Below, piece after piece: positions 16,795-25,469 of a stretch of 64,000 nucleotides of DNA. The notes below the pieces were generated by a model. That model was not told where the DNA came from, searched no databases, and worked only from the letters and a program-made list of their open reading frames with translations. The stretch comes from JAJRQY01 sp965224435. Its GTDB lineage: Bacteria > Actinomycetota > Acidimicrobiia > Acidimicrobiales > SZUA-35. The stretch lies in the NCBI GenBank assembly GCA_965224435.1, contig OZ245048.1, positions 2,728,001 through 2,792,000 on the forward strand. The letters are read 5' to 3'. How positions within the stretch are numbered: position 1 is the stretch's first letter; each line of letters starts with the position of its first letter. A program made the position numbers and the translations under genes.

Positions 16795-17508
16795 ATGAGG
16801 GATGAGGGCGGTTCGCGAGGACCAGATTCTCGTGCGTTGGATTCGCATGAGTCAGATCTACATGAGCCAGGTCTGCATGAGCCACTGGTCGAGGTGGTGT
16901 CGATGCCGCGCTCCAAACGCGGTTTTGATCTGGTGGTAGCCAGTGCTGCCTTGCTCGGCCTTTCTCCGGTACTGATTGCAGTGGCGGTTGGCGTTCGTAT
17001 GAAGCTTGGCTCGCCGGTAATCTTCTCCCAAGACCGAGGAGGGCTCGGCGGGCGAACATTCAAGATTCACAAGTTCCGGACCATGACCGGTGAGACCGAT
17101 GCCGATGGCAATCCTCTTCCCGACGACGAGCGCCGCCATCCTTTCGGGGACTTCTTGCGAGCCTCTAGCCTGGACGAGCTACCTGCCCTGCTCAATGTCT
17201 TGCGAGGTGAGATGAGTATTGTTGGCCCTCGACCTCTGATGGCCAAGTATTTGGAGCGGTACTCCCCCGAACAGATGCGTCGCCATAGTGTGCTACCGGG
17301 CCTTACTGGGGTGGCCCAGGTGCAAGGAAGAAACGCCTTGAGTTGGGAAGAGAAGTTTGCTCTCGACTTGGAATATGTCGACTCACAATCCCTCCTCGTT
17401 GACCTGCGAATCTTGAAGGAGACTGTCGGTGCGGTACTAAGCCGCGGCGGAGCCGATGGCATTGACCACACCGAAGAGTTCATGGGCTCTGGTCCAGCAT
17501 CGACTTAG
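16795..17508 (+). CDS. Priming sugar transferase (phosphoglycosyl transferase)
   Basis: 237 residues with GGAGGG close before the ATG. About 36 polar residues with a repeated HEP/HES pattern come first. A membrane-associated helix (about 43-68), KFRTM, SSLDELPALLNVLRGEMS and VGPRPL follow. The Asp-Glu dyad is intact, unlike in the homologue at 1477. PGLTGVAQVQGRNALSW completes the family signature. It should transfer a sugar phosphate onto undecaprenyl phosphate to begin repeat-unit synthesis. It closes block 1 and is convergent with the NRPS-PKS operon. Confidence 0.92.
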   Translation: MRDEGGSRGPDSRALDSHESDLHEPGLHEPLVEVVSMPRSKRGFDLVVASAALLGLSPVLIAVAVGVRMKLGSPVIFSQDRGGLGGRTFKIHKFRTMTGETDADGNPLPDDERRHPFGDFLRASSLDELPALLNVLRGEMSIVGPRPLMAKYLERYSPEQMRRHSVLPGLTGVAQVQGRNALSWEEKFALDLEYVDSQSLLVDLRILKETVGAVLSRGGADGIDHTEEFMGSGPAST

Positions 17509-17535
17509 GTCATCTCGTGTTCTAAGCCCGATCTT

Positions 17536-18327
17536 CTAGTGCTGGTGCAGCACGATTCCGGTCTTGTAGATCAGGCGGTCGTTGGTCTTGTTCGCCGAGA
17601 ATGATTGACGCCCGTGCAAGACCCGGTTGTCTCTCCAGGCTGCCGCCTGGCCGGGCTGCATCTGGGCCAGAGCGAAACTACTGGAGTCCAGGCGTGAGTC
17701 CACATAGTCCAAGAAACGTTGGTTCAGTTCCAAACCCTCTGTGCCCTGGTCGGGGTCCGCACAGAAGTAATTGAAGTTCAGATCAACACTTCCGTCGTCG
17801 GAAATTTCCATGATTGGCCGATCCTTGAAGTCTCCGGCTTTGGAGTAGCAAACCTTTGTGCTTCGCAAGTCAGCCAGAAGCTTCGGATCATCGCGTTCCA
17901 GTTCCGTCACCAGTTGGCGACCAGAAACAAAGTAGGTGGCTCCCCCTTCGCTGGCCGCATGCTGGCAGTAGAACATCATGAGTCCCGCGCCAGTCGAAAC
18001 GTAGGACTCGTCGGTGTGCAGGGGTTGGGCATTCTTGGAGTGCCGAAACGCGTCCATGTCCGGAATCTCCTCCACATAGCGAATCTCTTGCCAGCGCTCA
18101 CCGTTGGGGGCACCAGCCTCCTCGTAGTCCTCGCCAGCCTCAATGGGCACTCCCATGGTCTCCACCATTGAATCGAAGTAATTGCGTAGTTCGGCTTCGT
18201 CCAGTAGCCCCAAGTCTCGCTTGGGCTTGATCATCAGCACCTCGGTATCGGCCAGTTCGTCCAGTACCCGGCCAGCATCCACAACAGGGTCCGCACCCTC
18301 AATTTCCACTGTCTTAAAGAACCTCAT
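17536..18327 (-). CDS. TauD/TfdA-like Fe(II)/2-oxoglutarate dioxygenase
   Basis: 263 residues from the ATG at 18327, with GGAGG 9 nt upstream; a TTG at 18330 is an alternative. The facial triad is visible: His104 and Asp106 in PLHTDESYV, and His238 in RVLHGRQSF. The clavaminate-synthase-like fold would hydroxylate or desaturate a substrate using O2 and 2-oxoglutarate. It is the last gene of the NRPS-PKS operon, 33 bp after the aldo/keto reductase. A role in oxidising the assembly-line product is likely but inferred. Confidence 0.85.
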   Translation of the reverse strand: MRFFKTVEIEGADPVVDAGRVLDELADTEVLMIKPKRDLGLLDEAELRNYFDSMVETMGVPIEAGEDYEEAGAPNGERWQEIRYVEEIPDMDAFRHSKNAQPLHTDESYVSTGAGLMMFYCQHAASEGGATYFVSGRQLVTELERDDPKLLADLRSTKVCYSKAGDFKDRPIMEISDDGSVDLNFNYFCADPDQGTEGLELNQRFLDYVDSRLDSSSFALAQMQPGQAAAWRDNRVLHGRQSFSANKTNDRLIYKTGIVLHQH

Positions 18328-18360
18328 CAAACCTTTCCTCCGTTTCTCATCAAGTCTGTT

Positions 18361-19191
18361 TCAACTTCTCTCACTTGCGAAACCCGCTACCAGCGAATGG
18401 GCTCGTTCAATGCCAGACAAGCTGACGATGACCGACACCACTTGCGGGTTGGCCACCACTCGATCAAACGAACCTTGGCGGTGCTCGGCCGAAATCTGAC
18501 CGCCAGCAAATGGACGGATGGCCAGGATGGGGCAGGCGGCGCTCAAGGCCACGGCTTCGGGATCGGCCGGGTCTGGCTCCAGGTCGTTGAGGTAGATGGA
18601 CAGCCCGTCCACCAGTGGAGGTGATCCTGCTTGACTAACCACCAGCCGTTGGCCAATTCGAGTCCGGTAGGGAAAGCCGACTACTGCGCCGATCAGACCC
18701 TCCCCAATCATGGTGTTGAAGGTGTCCTGAATCAGTCCAGCATCTCGCTCAATGAGGGCAAGGCAGACCGCTTCGTCTTCGGGGACCTTGGTGCGGATCA
18801 GCCATTGCACAACCTCTAGATGCTCAACCCCGAGGCGTAGGCATTCGTCTTCGACCTTGCTTCGGAATCGTTGTGGGCTGAACTCCAGGTCATCCCAAGA
18901 GGGCTCAGCCAGCTTGACCACATGCTTGAATCCATAGCCCCAGCTAGCAGCCTTTTTCAGGGCCGACACATAGGTGTCGTCGCTGCCGTATTCCCACGAT
19001 GAATGATGGCTGTCAATGCCGAGCTCATGCAGCTGGGTCAGGAACTTCGCCGCTCCTGGTCCATCATCGGTTGTGCTCAGATCAGTCATCCGCATCGCGC
19101 CGAAGCAGACGCGCGACAACCCTGTTTCGGCCAGCCGATTCGGTAGCCCGTCCGCTGCACCGGCGCTACTCACTGGGCTAGCACTACTCAT
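18361..19191 (-). CDS. Aldo/keto reductase-like protein, catalytic His replaced
   Basis: 276 residues. Strand 1 reads LSRVCFGAMRM, and the active-site region reads IDSHHSSWEYGSDD, keeping the Asp and Tyr. The Lys is in HVVKLAEP. The usual catalytic His of the HW motif reads VVQWLIRT, so it is Gln. The C-terminus keeps the NADP-binding pattern loosely (ILAIRPFAGG and VSVIVSLSG). It overlaps the PKS stop by ATGA, so it is co-translated with it. It may reduce a carbonyl on the product or have shifted chemistry. The His-to-Gln change is seen directly. Its effect is not known. Confidence 0.8.
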   Translation of the reverse strand: MSSASPVSSAGAADGLPNRLAETGLSRVCFGAMRMTDLSTTDDGPGAAKFLTQLHELGIDSHHSSWEYGSDDTYVSALKKAASWGYGFKHVVKLAEPSWDDLEFSPQRFRSKVEDECLRLGVEHLEVVQWLIRTKVPEDEAVCLALIERDAGLIQDTFNTMIGEGLIGAVVGFPYRTRIGQRLVVSQAGSPPLVDGLSIYLNDLEPDPADPEAVALSAACPILAIRPFAGGQISAEHRQGSFDRVVANPQVVSVIVSLSGIERAHSLVAGFASERS

Positions 19192-22100
19192 TGGACTAGC
19201 ACCGCGTCAGAGGCGACAGCCCACGTGTCTCTCACGCTGGCCACAAAGCGGGCGGCGACCGCTTCCATCTCGACCTGGTCAAGGGCGGTCTGTGGGTAGA
19301 CAAAGGTGATGTCCAGGCATCCCGTTTCGTCGATAGCGGCGCTGATGGCCAGAGGGTGATCACGATTGTTCTCGGGCAAGGTGTCGGGTCCCTTATCCAC
19401 CTCGAGAATGCGAAGATACTGCAACGGCTCGGACTCAATGGCCCGGCCAATGAAGTTGAACAGGACCGACCCCGGTTGCAGTAGTCGGTCGCGGCTCGGC
19501 GGCTCACTTGACTCACTATCGCTGGGCTGACTCTTGCCGGGCTGACTATCGCTGGACAGGTCTGGCAAGTCTGACTCGGGGCCACTCGGCTGCTCATTTA
19601 CCAGCAGGTCATAGGTCCAGTTGTTGCCTATCTGCTGGGTCAAGCTGGCCTGGCCCTCACCAGCGAGGGCCAAGTGAGGCTGGGATGGGTCGACCCACAC
19701 GGGGCAATAGCTGAGGAAGAATCCGAGGGTTCGAGCCGAGTCAACATCAGCGACCTGGCGCCGGCCGTGGCCGAGACAGTCGAAACGGACGACCGAGCCG
19801 GATGCCAAGTTGGAAGCCGGGTCAGACGTCAGCGGGGCCAGAGCCTGAGCCAGGCTGAGCAAAAGCTTGGCTTGTGGCTGGCCTTGCCCACCCGACAAGA
19901 TTGAGGCCGAGTCGGCCTTGTCCAGTTTGACCTTGAGTTGGGTAGCCGACTCGTTGAGTTGGTGGTGAGGGCCCTCCAGCTGGGGGAAGGTTCGCAACGG
20001 TCCAAGCTCATCGGCCAGAGCGCGCCAGCGGTAACGTGCGCTGTCTGCTCGAGGGCTGTCGCCCCACTGGCTCATTGCCAGACTCCAACCCGAGTACGCG
20101 CTCGGCGCCGGGCCCATCTCGCTGCCAACCGCTCCGACAAGCCGGTCGAACTCCGAGACCAGCTGCAAGAGCGAGAGTCGATCCGAGATCATGTGATGCA
20201 GCAACAGCATGACTTGTTGCTTGGATCCAGCCGGTCGCATGGAGCCGATCAGATCTGACTCGTCGTAGAGACAGAATGCGGCCACTGGTCCATCAACCAG
20301 ATCAAGGGAGTGCTGGAGCTGGCGAGCATGCGCAGCCCAGCTCAGGGTCGGATCCTCACTGGCAGCGATGTCTGGACCTGTGACGTGGCTGACAGCAACG
20401 GTCGATTCCTGTCCGACCAGCTGCACGGCGGCGGTCGGGTCAACAGAGCTGAAACGGGTACGCAAGACGCCGTGGCGTTCCACCAGCCTGGCCACGATAC
20501 GTTCAAACTCGACCATGTCCAGCGGTCGGTCCACACCCAACATGAGCGAGACATTGAAGTACATGGGGTTGGCCGAGTGTCGTTGCAGGAACCGGCGTTG
20601 GGCAGGAGCGAGGGGAACCTCTCCCTGCACCTCCTCCAAAGCGGCACTGCTGTGCACGCCCTGGTCCAGGGCATGGCTGAGTTTGGCCACGGTTGCATTG
20701 TCAAAGACCAGGTCCAGCGGGATTTCCTGATCAACGAAGTTGCCGAGACGATCGGCCATCCTGGCTACCTGGAGTGAGTCACCACCCAGTTCGAAGAAGT
20801 CATCGTCATCGCCAAAATCGTCGGTGCCAAGAAGCTGCACCCAGACTTGACGCACGGCGTCACTAACCGATTGGGCTTCAAGCTCGGGGCCAGTGTCGGC
20901 GGCGATGGCTTGAGCCAGGAACGGGCTTTCTTCATTCTTGTCACGCTCCACCCGTGCAGCCAGATCAGTGGTCGAGACATAGAGCACGGGTTCGCTGCTG
21001 AGCAATACCCGCTTGAAGATGCCGAGCCCGTCTTCGGGGCTGAAGGAATGCAACTCATCAACCAGGTCCAGCTCACTGTCTTGGTCTTCTCGGAATGATT
21101 GGGCGGCGCGGACCGACATGCCAATATCAGTCCAGTCGTCCCAAGCAACAGTGACCAGCCGGTCGGTGTCGAATGCTCCGAAGTGGGCGAAGGCTTCGAT
21201 ATAGCTGTTGGCGGTGACATAGCCGACCTGGCCAAAGCGGTTGTGGTAGAGCTCGGAGGCGATCGAGCTGGACAGCAGAACGAAGTCGGTCTGGTGGCCT
21301 TGCAGCGCGGTGCTAAGTGCTCCCGCTCCATACACCTTGGCCGAGACAGCGTCGTCGGCGGCTCGATGACTGCGCCGGTGGATTGCGCCTGCCTGGTCGG
21401 CGACACCAGCTCCGAAGAAGACTCCGTTGATCGGGCCGTTTTGTGCGACCGCTGCCTGGATGACGGCGCTCATCTGTTCCGGGTCAGCAGCATCGGCTTG
21501 GTGGATACTGACGGCGCATGCCTTGGCTTCGATGGCTTCCAGCAGGTCCAGGCGACGTTGGGCTTCGCTATTCTCGCCGGTGCCTGGTTGGCCGGAGTCA
21601 GAGTCAGAAACAGGGACGGGTCGTCCGGATCGGCTGGTGAGGGTCAGCTTGGCTCCGAAGTTTTCGGCCAGGTAGCCGGCAATGCTGAGTCCAACTCCGC
21701 CGAGACCACCGACCAGCAGGTAGTGGCCGCCTTGGCGAATGGGCAGATCATTGTCCCCGGGCAAGGCTTGCTCGTCCAGGACCACGCCGGGACTCCAACA
21801 GCGAGTACCCCGGACCGCAAGCACGGGTTGGGATTGGCCGCTCAAAACGGTCCGAAGCTGACCGAGGTCGGACTGGCGGTCAATGTCGATCAGGCTGGTG
21901 GAGATTCCTGAGTATTCCAGTGGGATGACCTTGATTGGGCCCAACAGCGCGGTGCTGGAGGGGTCAACTACTTCGTTTCCGGTGACAGAGAAAGCGTCGC
22001 TGCTGACCGACGTCAGGCGAACATGGCGGCCTTGGGAAACAGGAGCCAGTACCCGGGCGAACCCGAGTAGGGCATGGGCTCCACTGTTGAGGGCTGAGCT

Positions 22101-25100
22101 CACGTCGTTGACGGTGGTCAGCTTTGGCTGTGAAGTCGGCGCCATGGTGCTAGCTACGTGGAATACATGCAGATCATTTGCTGGGGTCGTCGCTGTTGTT
22201 GTTCCTGACGCTGTTGCCGTGACTGAAGAGGCCGTTGGCGTGACCGGTTGTGAAACAGTCTGGAGAACCAGCGCAAGGGCCTCCTCATCCAGCACCCCAT
22301 CTCGGTCGCTGACTTCGGCAAGTGGAATGAAGCGTCCGTTGGCACCTTCGATGTGGAGAGCATCACAGACCTTGTCCAGGACCCAGCCTTCGTGGCCAAT
22401 GACGATGATCTCTGGCGAGGGGGTAGTCGCGTCATTATTGCCACCGGATGTTGGCAATACGGTGGTCCAGCTGCGTCCGTACAGCCAGCGATCGCGGTGC
22501 TGGCGGCTTGTAGCACCAGCTTGGTTTGCGTCAGTCCGGTTTGTGTCAGTCCGGGTTGCGCCTGGACCAGCATCATCTCCAAGTAGAGGTGCCAGCAGAT
22601 GTCGTCGTTGGGGTAGCCAGCATGGCTTGGAGTCAAGGACCGAGCCTGGTGCTTCGGCTTTCTGGTGGGATAGGACTTTGCCTTGCGCCAGGAGGTCTGG
22701 TGGTGCGGCAAAGGTGACACCGTTGCACCAGAGAGCGCCAAGTCCATCCAGCAGGGCGGCCACTGGTTGTCGACGGTCGCCCTGGTTCAAGGAAAGAGAG
22801 ACCGGTTCTAGTCGCTCAACTGTGCCGAGAGGAGACGAAGCTGTACCGGATGAGGCAGCCTTGGATGAGGCAGCAAGAGCGAAGCTGGACAGGGTTGAGC
22901 CCGGTCCAAGTTCCACCAGCAGCAACGGACCGGTGTCAGCCAAAAGTCCAGCTATTGGCGCTGGCTTGCCCAGGTGTTCCAGACATTGCCAGAAGCGAAC
23001 CGGTGAGCGCATCTGGGTGGCCCAGTGTGCGGGATCAGTTGCCTGTTCAGGTGTCAGCCATTGGCCAGTCAGGTTGCACATGACGTCGATGGTCGGGGCC
23101 TGGAAGGCAAGCTCGTTCAAGGTTTGCTGGAACCGGGTGGCGGCCTTATCCATCATGGCCGAGTGGAAGGCGTGGGAGGTTTGCAGCACCTTGGATCGAT
23201 GTCCGGCGTCGGTGAGGAAGGCCTCCAGCCGAGCAATGGCCTCGAAGGGGCCGGAGGCAACCGTGGATTGGCTGGTGTTCAGGGCAGCGATCTCGACCAC
23301 GGAGCTGCTGCCTGCCAGATTCACCGCAGGATTTGCCGTCTGGTTGGCTTGGTCCGGGACCCTCTGGTTGGCTTGGTTAAGGAATGTTCGTAGTTGGGCT
23401 TCGCTGAGTTGGGTGGCCAGCATGGCTCCTGCAGGCATGGCGGCCATGCAGCGTCCGCGGGCGGCAACGGCCCGCGCCCCGTCTTGCCAGCTCAAGCCTC
23501 CGGCAACCACCAGGGCGGCGAACTCGCCAATACTGTGGCCAAGAACGGCGCTTGGCTTGCAGCCCACCTCGTCCATCACCGAGGCCATGGCCAGCTGATG
23601 GGTGAAGATTGCGGGCTGGGTCAGCTCGGTCTGGCGTAGGCGGGCCACGGCGCCAGCATTGGACCGGTTGTCCGCCAAGAGGTCACCGACATCGATGCCC
23701 TCAAATTCGAGGAAGAACTGGGCGATTTCTTCGTACCTGGCACGAAAGCTTGGGGCGTAGTGGCCCAGGCCGTTGGCCACGCCGGGGAACTGGGCTCCTT
23801 GGCCGCTGAACAGCCAAACCTGCGATGGGTCCGGCCCGGCAACACCACTGCGGGTTGGTGTGAGCGGACGCTCTGATCCGGCCTTGAGGGTGACAGGGCT
23901 TAACGTGAACGATCGTCGGATCTTGTGGGGGGTGCGCCCTGACCACAGGGTGTCCACGGCAGCGTCGCTCACCGGACCGGGCTCTGACCAAGACCGGAGT
24001 GCTTCGATGCTCAGGTCGGCGGAAGTCTCACTGGTGGCGCTGGCCAGAACAAGTCGAGGTGCAGCGGCCGCTACGTGCGGAACGGTGAGTGGCGGCTCGG
24101 AAATGACCACGTGGGCGTTGGTGCCGCCAATACCAAAAGCACTGATTCCGGCTCGACGAATGCCAACCTCAGCTGGGTCCCATTCCTGGGTCGAGTCGGC
24201 AACGACGAATGGGCTGTTGGCGAAGTCGATGGCCGGGTTCGGTTGTTCATAGTGCAGGGTCGCCGGGATTTGGCCGTGCTTGACGCATAACACCGCCTTG
24301 ATGAATCCGGCGATCCCGGCGGCGGCATCCAGGTGCCCAATACTGGACTTGATGGATCCAATGCGGCAGAAGCCAACCTCGTCGGTGTGCAAGCGGAAGG
24401 CCCGGGTCAGGCCTTCAATCTCGACCGGGTCACCCAGGTTGGTTCCCGTTCCGTGGGCTTCGACATAGGTGACTTCTCGACTGTCGATCCCGGCGACCGA
24501 ATGGGCCATGGCCACTACCTTGGCTTGCCCAGCTCGGCTGGGTGCGGTGTAGCTGATCTTGTCACCGCCATCGTTGTTGATGGCTGATCCGTCGATGACG
24601 GCGTGGATGGTGTCGCCGTCATTGAGTGCGTCCGAGAGTCGCTTGAGGATGACGGCACCGCTCCCCTGGCCCAGGGTGGTGCCGTTGGCGCCAGCGTCAA
24701 AAGCGCGGCAGCGGCCATCGGGCGACAGGATCATGCCGTCCTGGTAGAAGTAGCCGATTCCTTGACGGAAGTTGAGGCTGACTCCGCCGGCGATGGCCAT
24801 GTCGCATTGGAATTCCAACAGGTGCTGGGCGGCGAGGTGTACGGCGACCAGTGATGTTGAGCAGGCCGACTGCAAATTGAGCGCTGGTCCGGTCAAGCCA
24901 AGTTTGAAGGCCACTCGGGTAGCTAGGAAGTCTCGGTCGTTGCCGATCATCTGGTCAAAGGCAGTGAGTGAGTCGGAGTAGTCGGGCTCACCCAGCAGGG
25001 CGGCGTAGTCGACCGGGTTGCAGCCGGCAAAGACACCCGTATTCCGTGAAGCGACATTCTTCGACGAACCGTTGTCGCTACCGGCAAGGGGTGGATAGCC

Positions 25101-25469
25101 AGCGTGTTCCAATGCTCGGTGGCAGGTTTTCAAGAACAGGCGGGCCTGGGGATCGGTCTTGGCTGCTTCGCGTGGCGACATGGCGAATCGCCTTGCATCG
25201 AAGGTGTCATAGCCGTCGATGATCGAGCCTCGGGGTACAAACCCTGGCTTGGCGATGACTGACTGGGGGATGCCAAGTTCGGCCAGTTCTTCTGGGCTGA
25301 AGGTGTGCAGTCCGTCCTTCTGGGCCAGCAGGTTGGCCCAGAGCTCGTCGGTACTGTTGGCACCGGGAAACTGGCCCGCCATGCCGACAACAGCAATTCG
25401 CTCAAACTCAGCCTCATCTGCTGAGGCAGGCTGTGCTACCAGATCTGTGTCTGCCGCCGCATCCACCAT
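19188..25469 (-). CDS. Type I polyketide synthase module KS-AT-KR-ACP-C
   Basis: 2093 residues. KS (about 22-460): Cys203 in QSACSTSL, His339 in EAHGTGT, His379 in SIGHLDAAAG. AT (about 549-870): GHSIGE with Ser646, and HAFHS at 766-770, the form usual for malonyl-CoA. A non-catalytic Rossmann region (about 1020-1230) precedes the KR (GGLGGVG at 1254-1260, LLSSSIAS near 1400, GYVTAN with Tyr1417). No DH or ER was seen. ACP: FFELGGDSLQ with Ser1565. The last 475 residues are a condensation domain with HHMISD at 1758-1763. There is no thioesterase. The ATG overlaps the NRPS stop (TGATG). Expected step: one ketide extension and ketoreduction, then transfer by the C domain. Confidence 0.95.
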   Translation of the reverse strand: MVDAAADTDLVAQPASADEAEFERIAVVGMAGQFPGANSTDELWANLLAQKDGLHTFSPEELAELGIPQSVIAKPGFVPRGSIIDGYDTFDARRFAMSPREAAKTDPQARLFLKTCHRALEHAGYPPLAGSDNGSSKNVASRNTGVFAGCNPVDYAALLGEPDYSDSLTAFDQMIGNDRDFLATRVAFKLGLTGPALNLQSACSTSLVAVHLAAQHLLEFQCDMAIAGGVSLNFRQGIGYFYQDGMILSPDGRCRAFDAGANGTTLGQGSGAVILKRLSDALNDGDTIHAVIDGSAINNDGGDKISYTAPSRAGQAKVVAMAHSVAGIDSREVTYVEAHGTGTNLGDPVEIEGLTRAFRLHTDEVGFCRIGSIKSSIGHLDAAAGIAGFIKAVLCVKHGQIPATLHYEQPNPAIDFANSPFVVADSTQEWDPAEVGIRRAGISAFGIGGTNAHVVISEPPLTVPHVAAAAPRLVLASATSETSADLSIEALRSWSEPGPVSDAAVDTLWSGRTPHKIRRSFTLSPVTLKAGSERPLTPTRSGVAGPDPSQVWLFSGQGAQFPGVANGLGHYAPSFRARYEEIAQFFLEFEGIDVGDLLADNRSNAGAVARLRQTELTQPAIFTHQLAMASVMDEVGCKPSAVLGHSIGEFAALVVAGGLSWQDGARAVAARGRCMAAMPAGAMLATQLSEAQLRTFLNQANQRVPDQANQTANPAVNLAGSSSVVEIAALNTSQSTVASGPFEAIARLEAFLTDAGHRSKVLQTSHAFHSAMMDKAATRFQQTLNELAFQAPTIDVMCNLTGQWLTPEQATDPAHWATQMRSPVRFWQCLEHLGKPAPIAGLLADTGPLLLVELGPGSTLSSFALAASSKAASSGTASSPLGTVERLEPVSLSLNQGDRRQPVAALLDGLGALWCNGVTFAAPPDLLAQGKVLSHQKAEAPGSVLDSKPCWLPQRRHLLAPLLGDDAGPGATRTDTNRTDANQAGATSRQHRDRWLYGRSWTTVLPTSGGNNDATTPSPEIIVIGHEGWVLDKVCDALHIEGANGRFIPLAEVSDRDGVLDEEALALVLQTVSQPVTPTASSVTATASGTTTATTPANDLHVFHVASTMAPTSQPKLTTVNDVSSALNSGAHALLGFARVLAPVSQGRHVRLTSVSSDAFSVTGNEVVDPSSTALLGPIKVIPLEYSGISTSLIDIDRQSDLGQLRTVLSGQSQPVLAVRGTRCWSPGVVLDEQALPGDNDLPIRQGGHYLLVGGLGGVGLSIAGYLAENFGAKLTLTSRSGRPVPVSDSDSGQPGTGENSEAQRRLDLLEAIEAKACAVSIHQADAADPEQMSAVIQAAVAQNGPINGVFFGAGVADQAGAIHRRSHRAADDAVSAKVYGAGALSTALQGHQTDFVLLSSSIASELYHNRFGQVGYVTANSYIEAFAHFGAFDTDRLVTVAWDDWTDIGMSVRAAQSFREDQDSELDLVDELHSFSPEDGLGIFKRVLLSSEPVLYVSTTDLAARVERDKNEESPFLAQAIAADTGPELEAQSVSDAVRQVWVQLLGTDDFGDDDDFFELGGDSLQVARMADRLGNFVDQEIPLDLVFDNATVAKLSHALDQGVHSSAALEEVQGEVPLAPAQRRFLQRHSANPMYFNVSLMLGVDRPLDMVEFERIVARLVERHGVLRTRFSSVDPTAAVQLVGQESTVAVSHVTGPDIAASEDPTLSWAAHARQLQHSLDLVDGPVAAFCLYDESDLIGSMRPAGSKQQVMLLLHHMISDRLSLLQLVSEFDRLVGAVGSEMGPAPSAYSGWSLAMSQWGDSPRADSARYRWRALADELGPLRTFPQLEGPHHQLNESATQLKVKLDKADSASILSGGQGQPQAKLLLSLAQALAPLTSDPASNLASGSVVRFDCLGHGRRQVADVDSARTLGFFLSYCPVWVDPSQPHLALAGEGQASLTQQIGNNWTYDLLVNEQPSGPESDLPDLSSDSQPGKSQPSDSESSEPPSRDRLLQPGSVLFNFIGRAIESEPLQYLRILEVDKGPDTLPENNRDHPLAISAAIDETGCLDITFVYPQTALDQVEMEAVAARFVASVRDTWAVASDAVLVQ

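Noticed and set aside
21883..23598. 571-codon open frame opposite the PKS
   Set aside because: Antisense to the AT and linker regions; its length reflects codon bias of the real gene.
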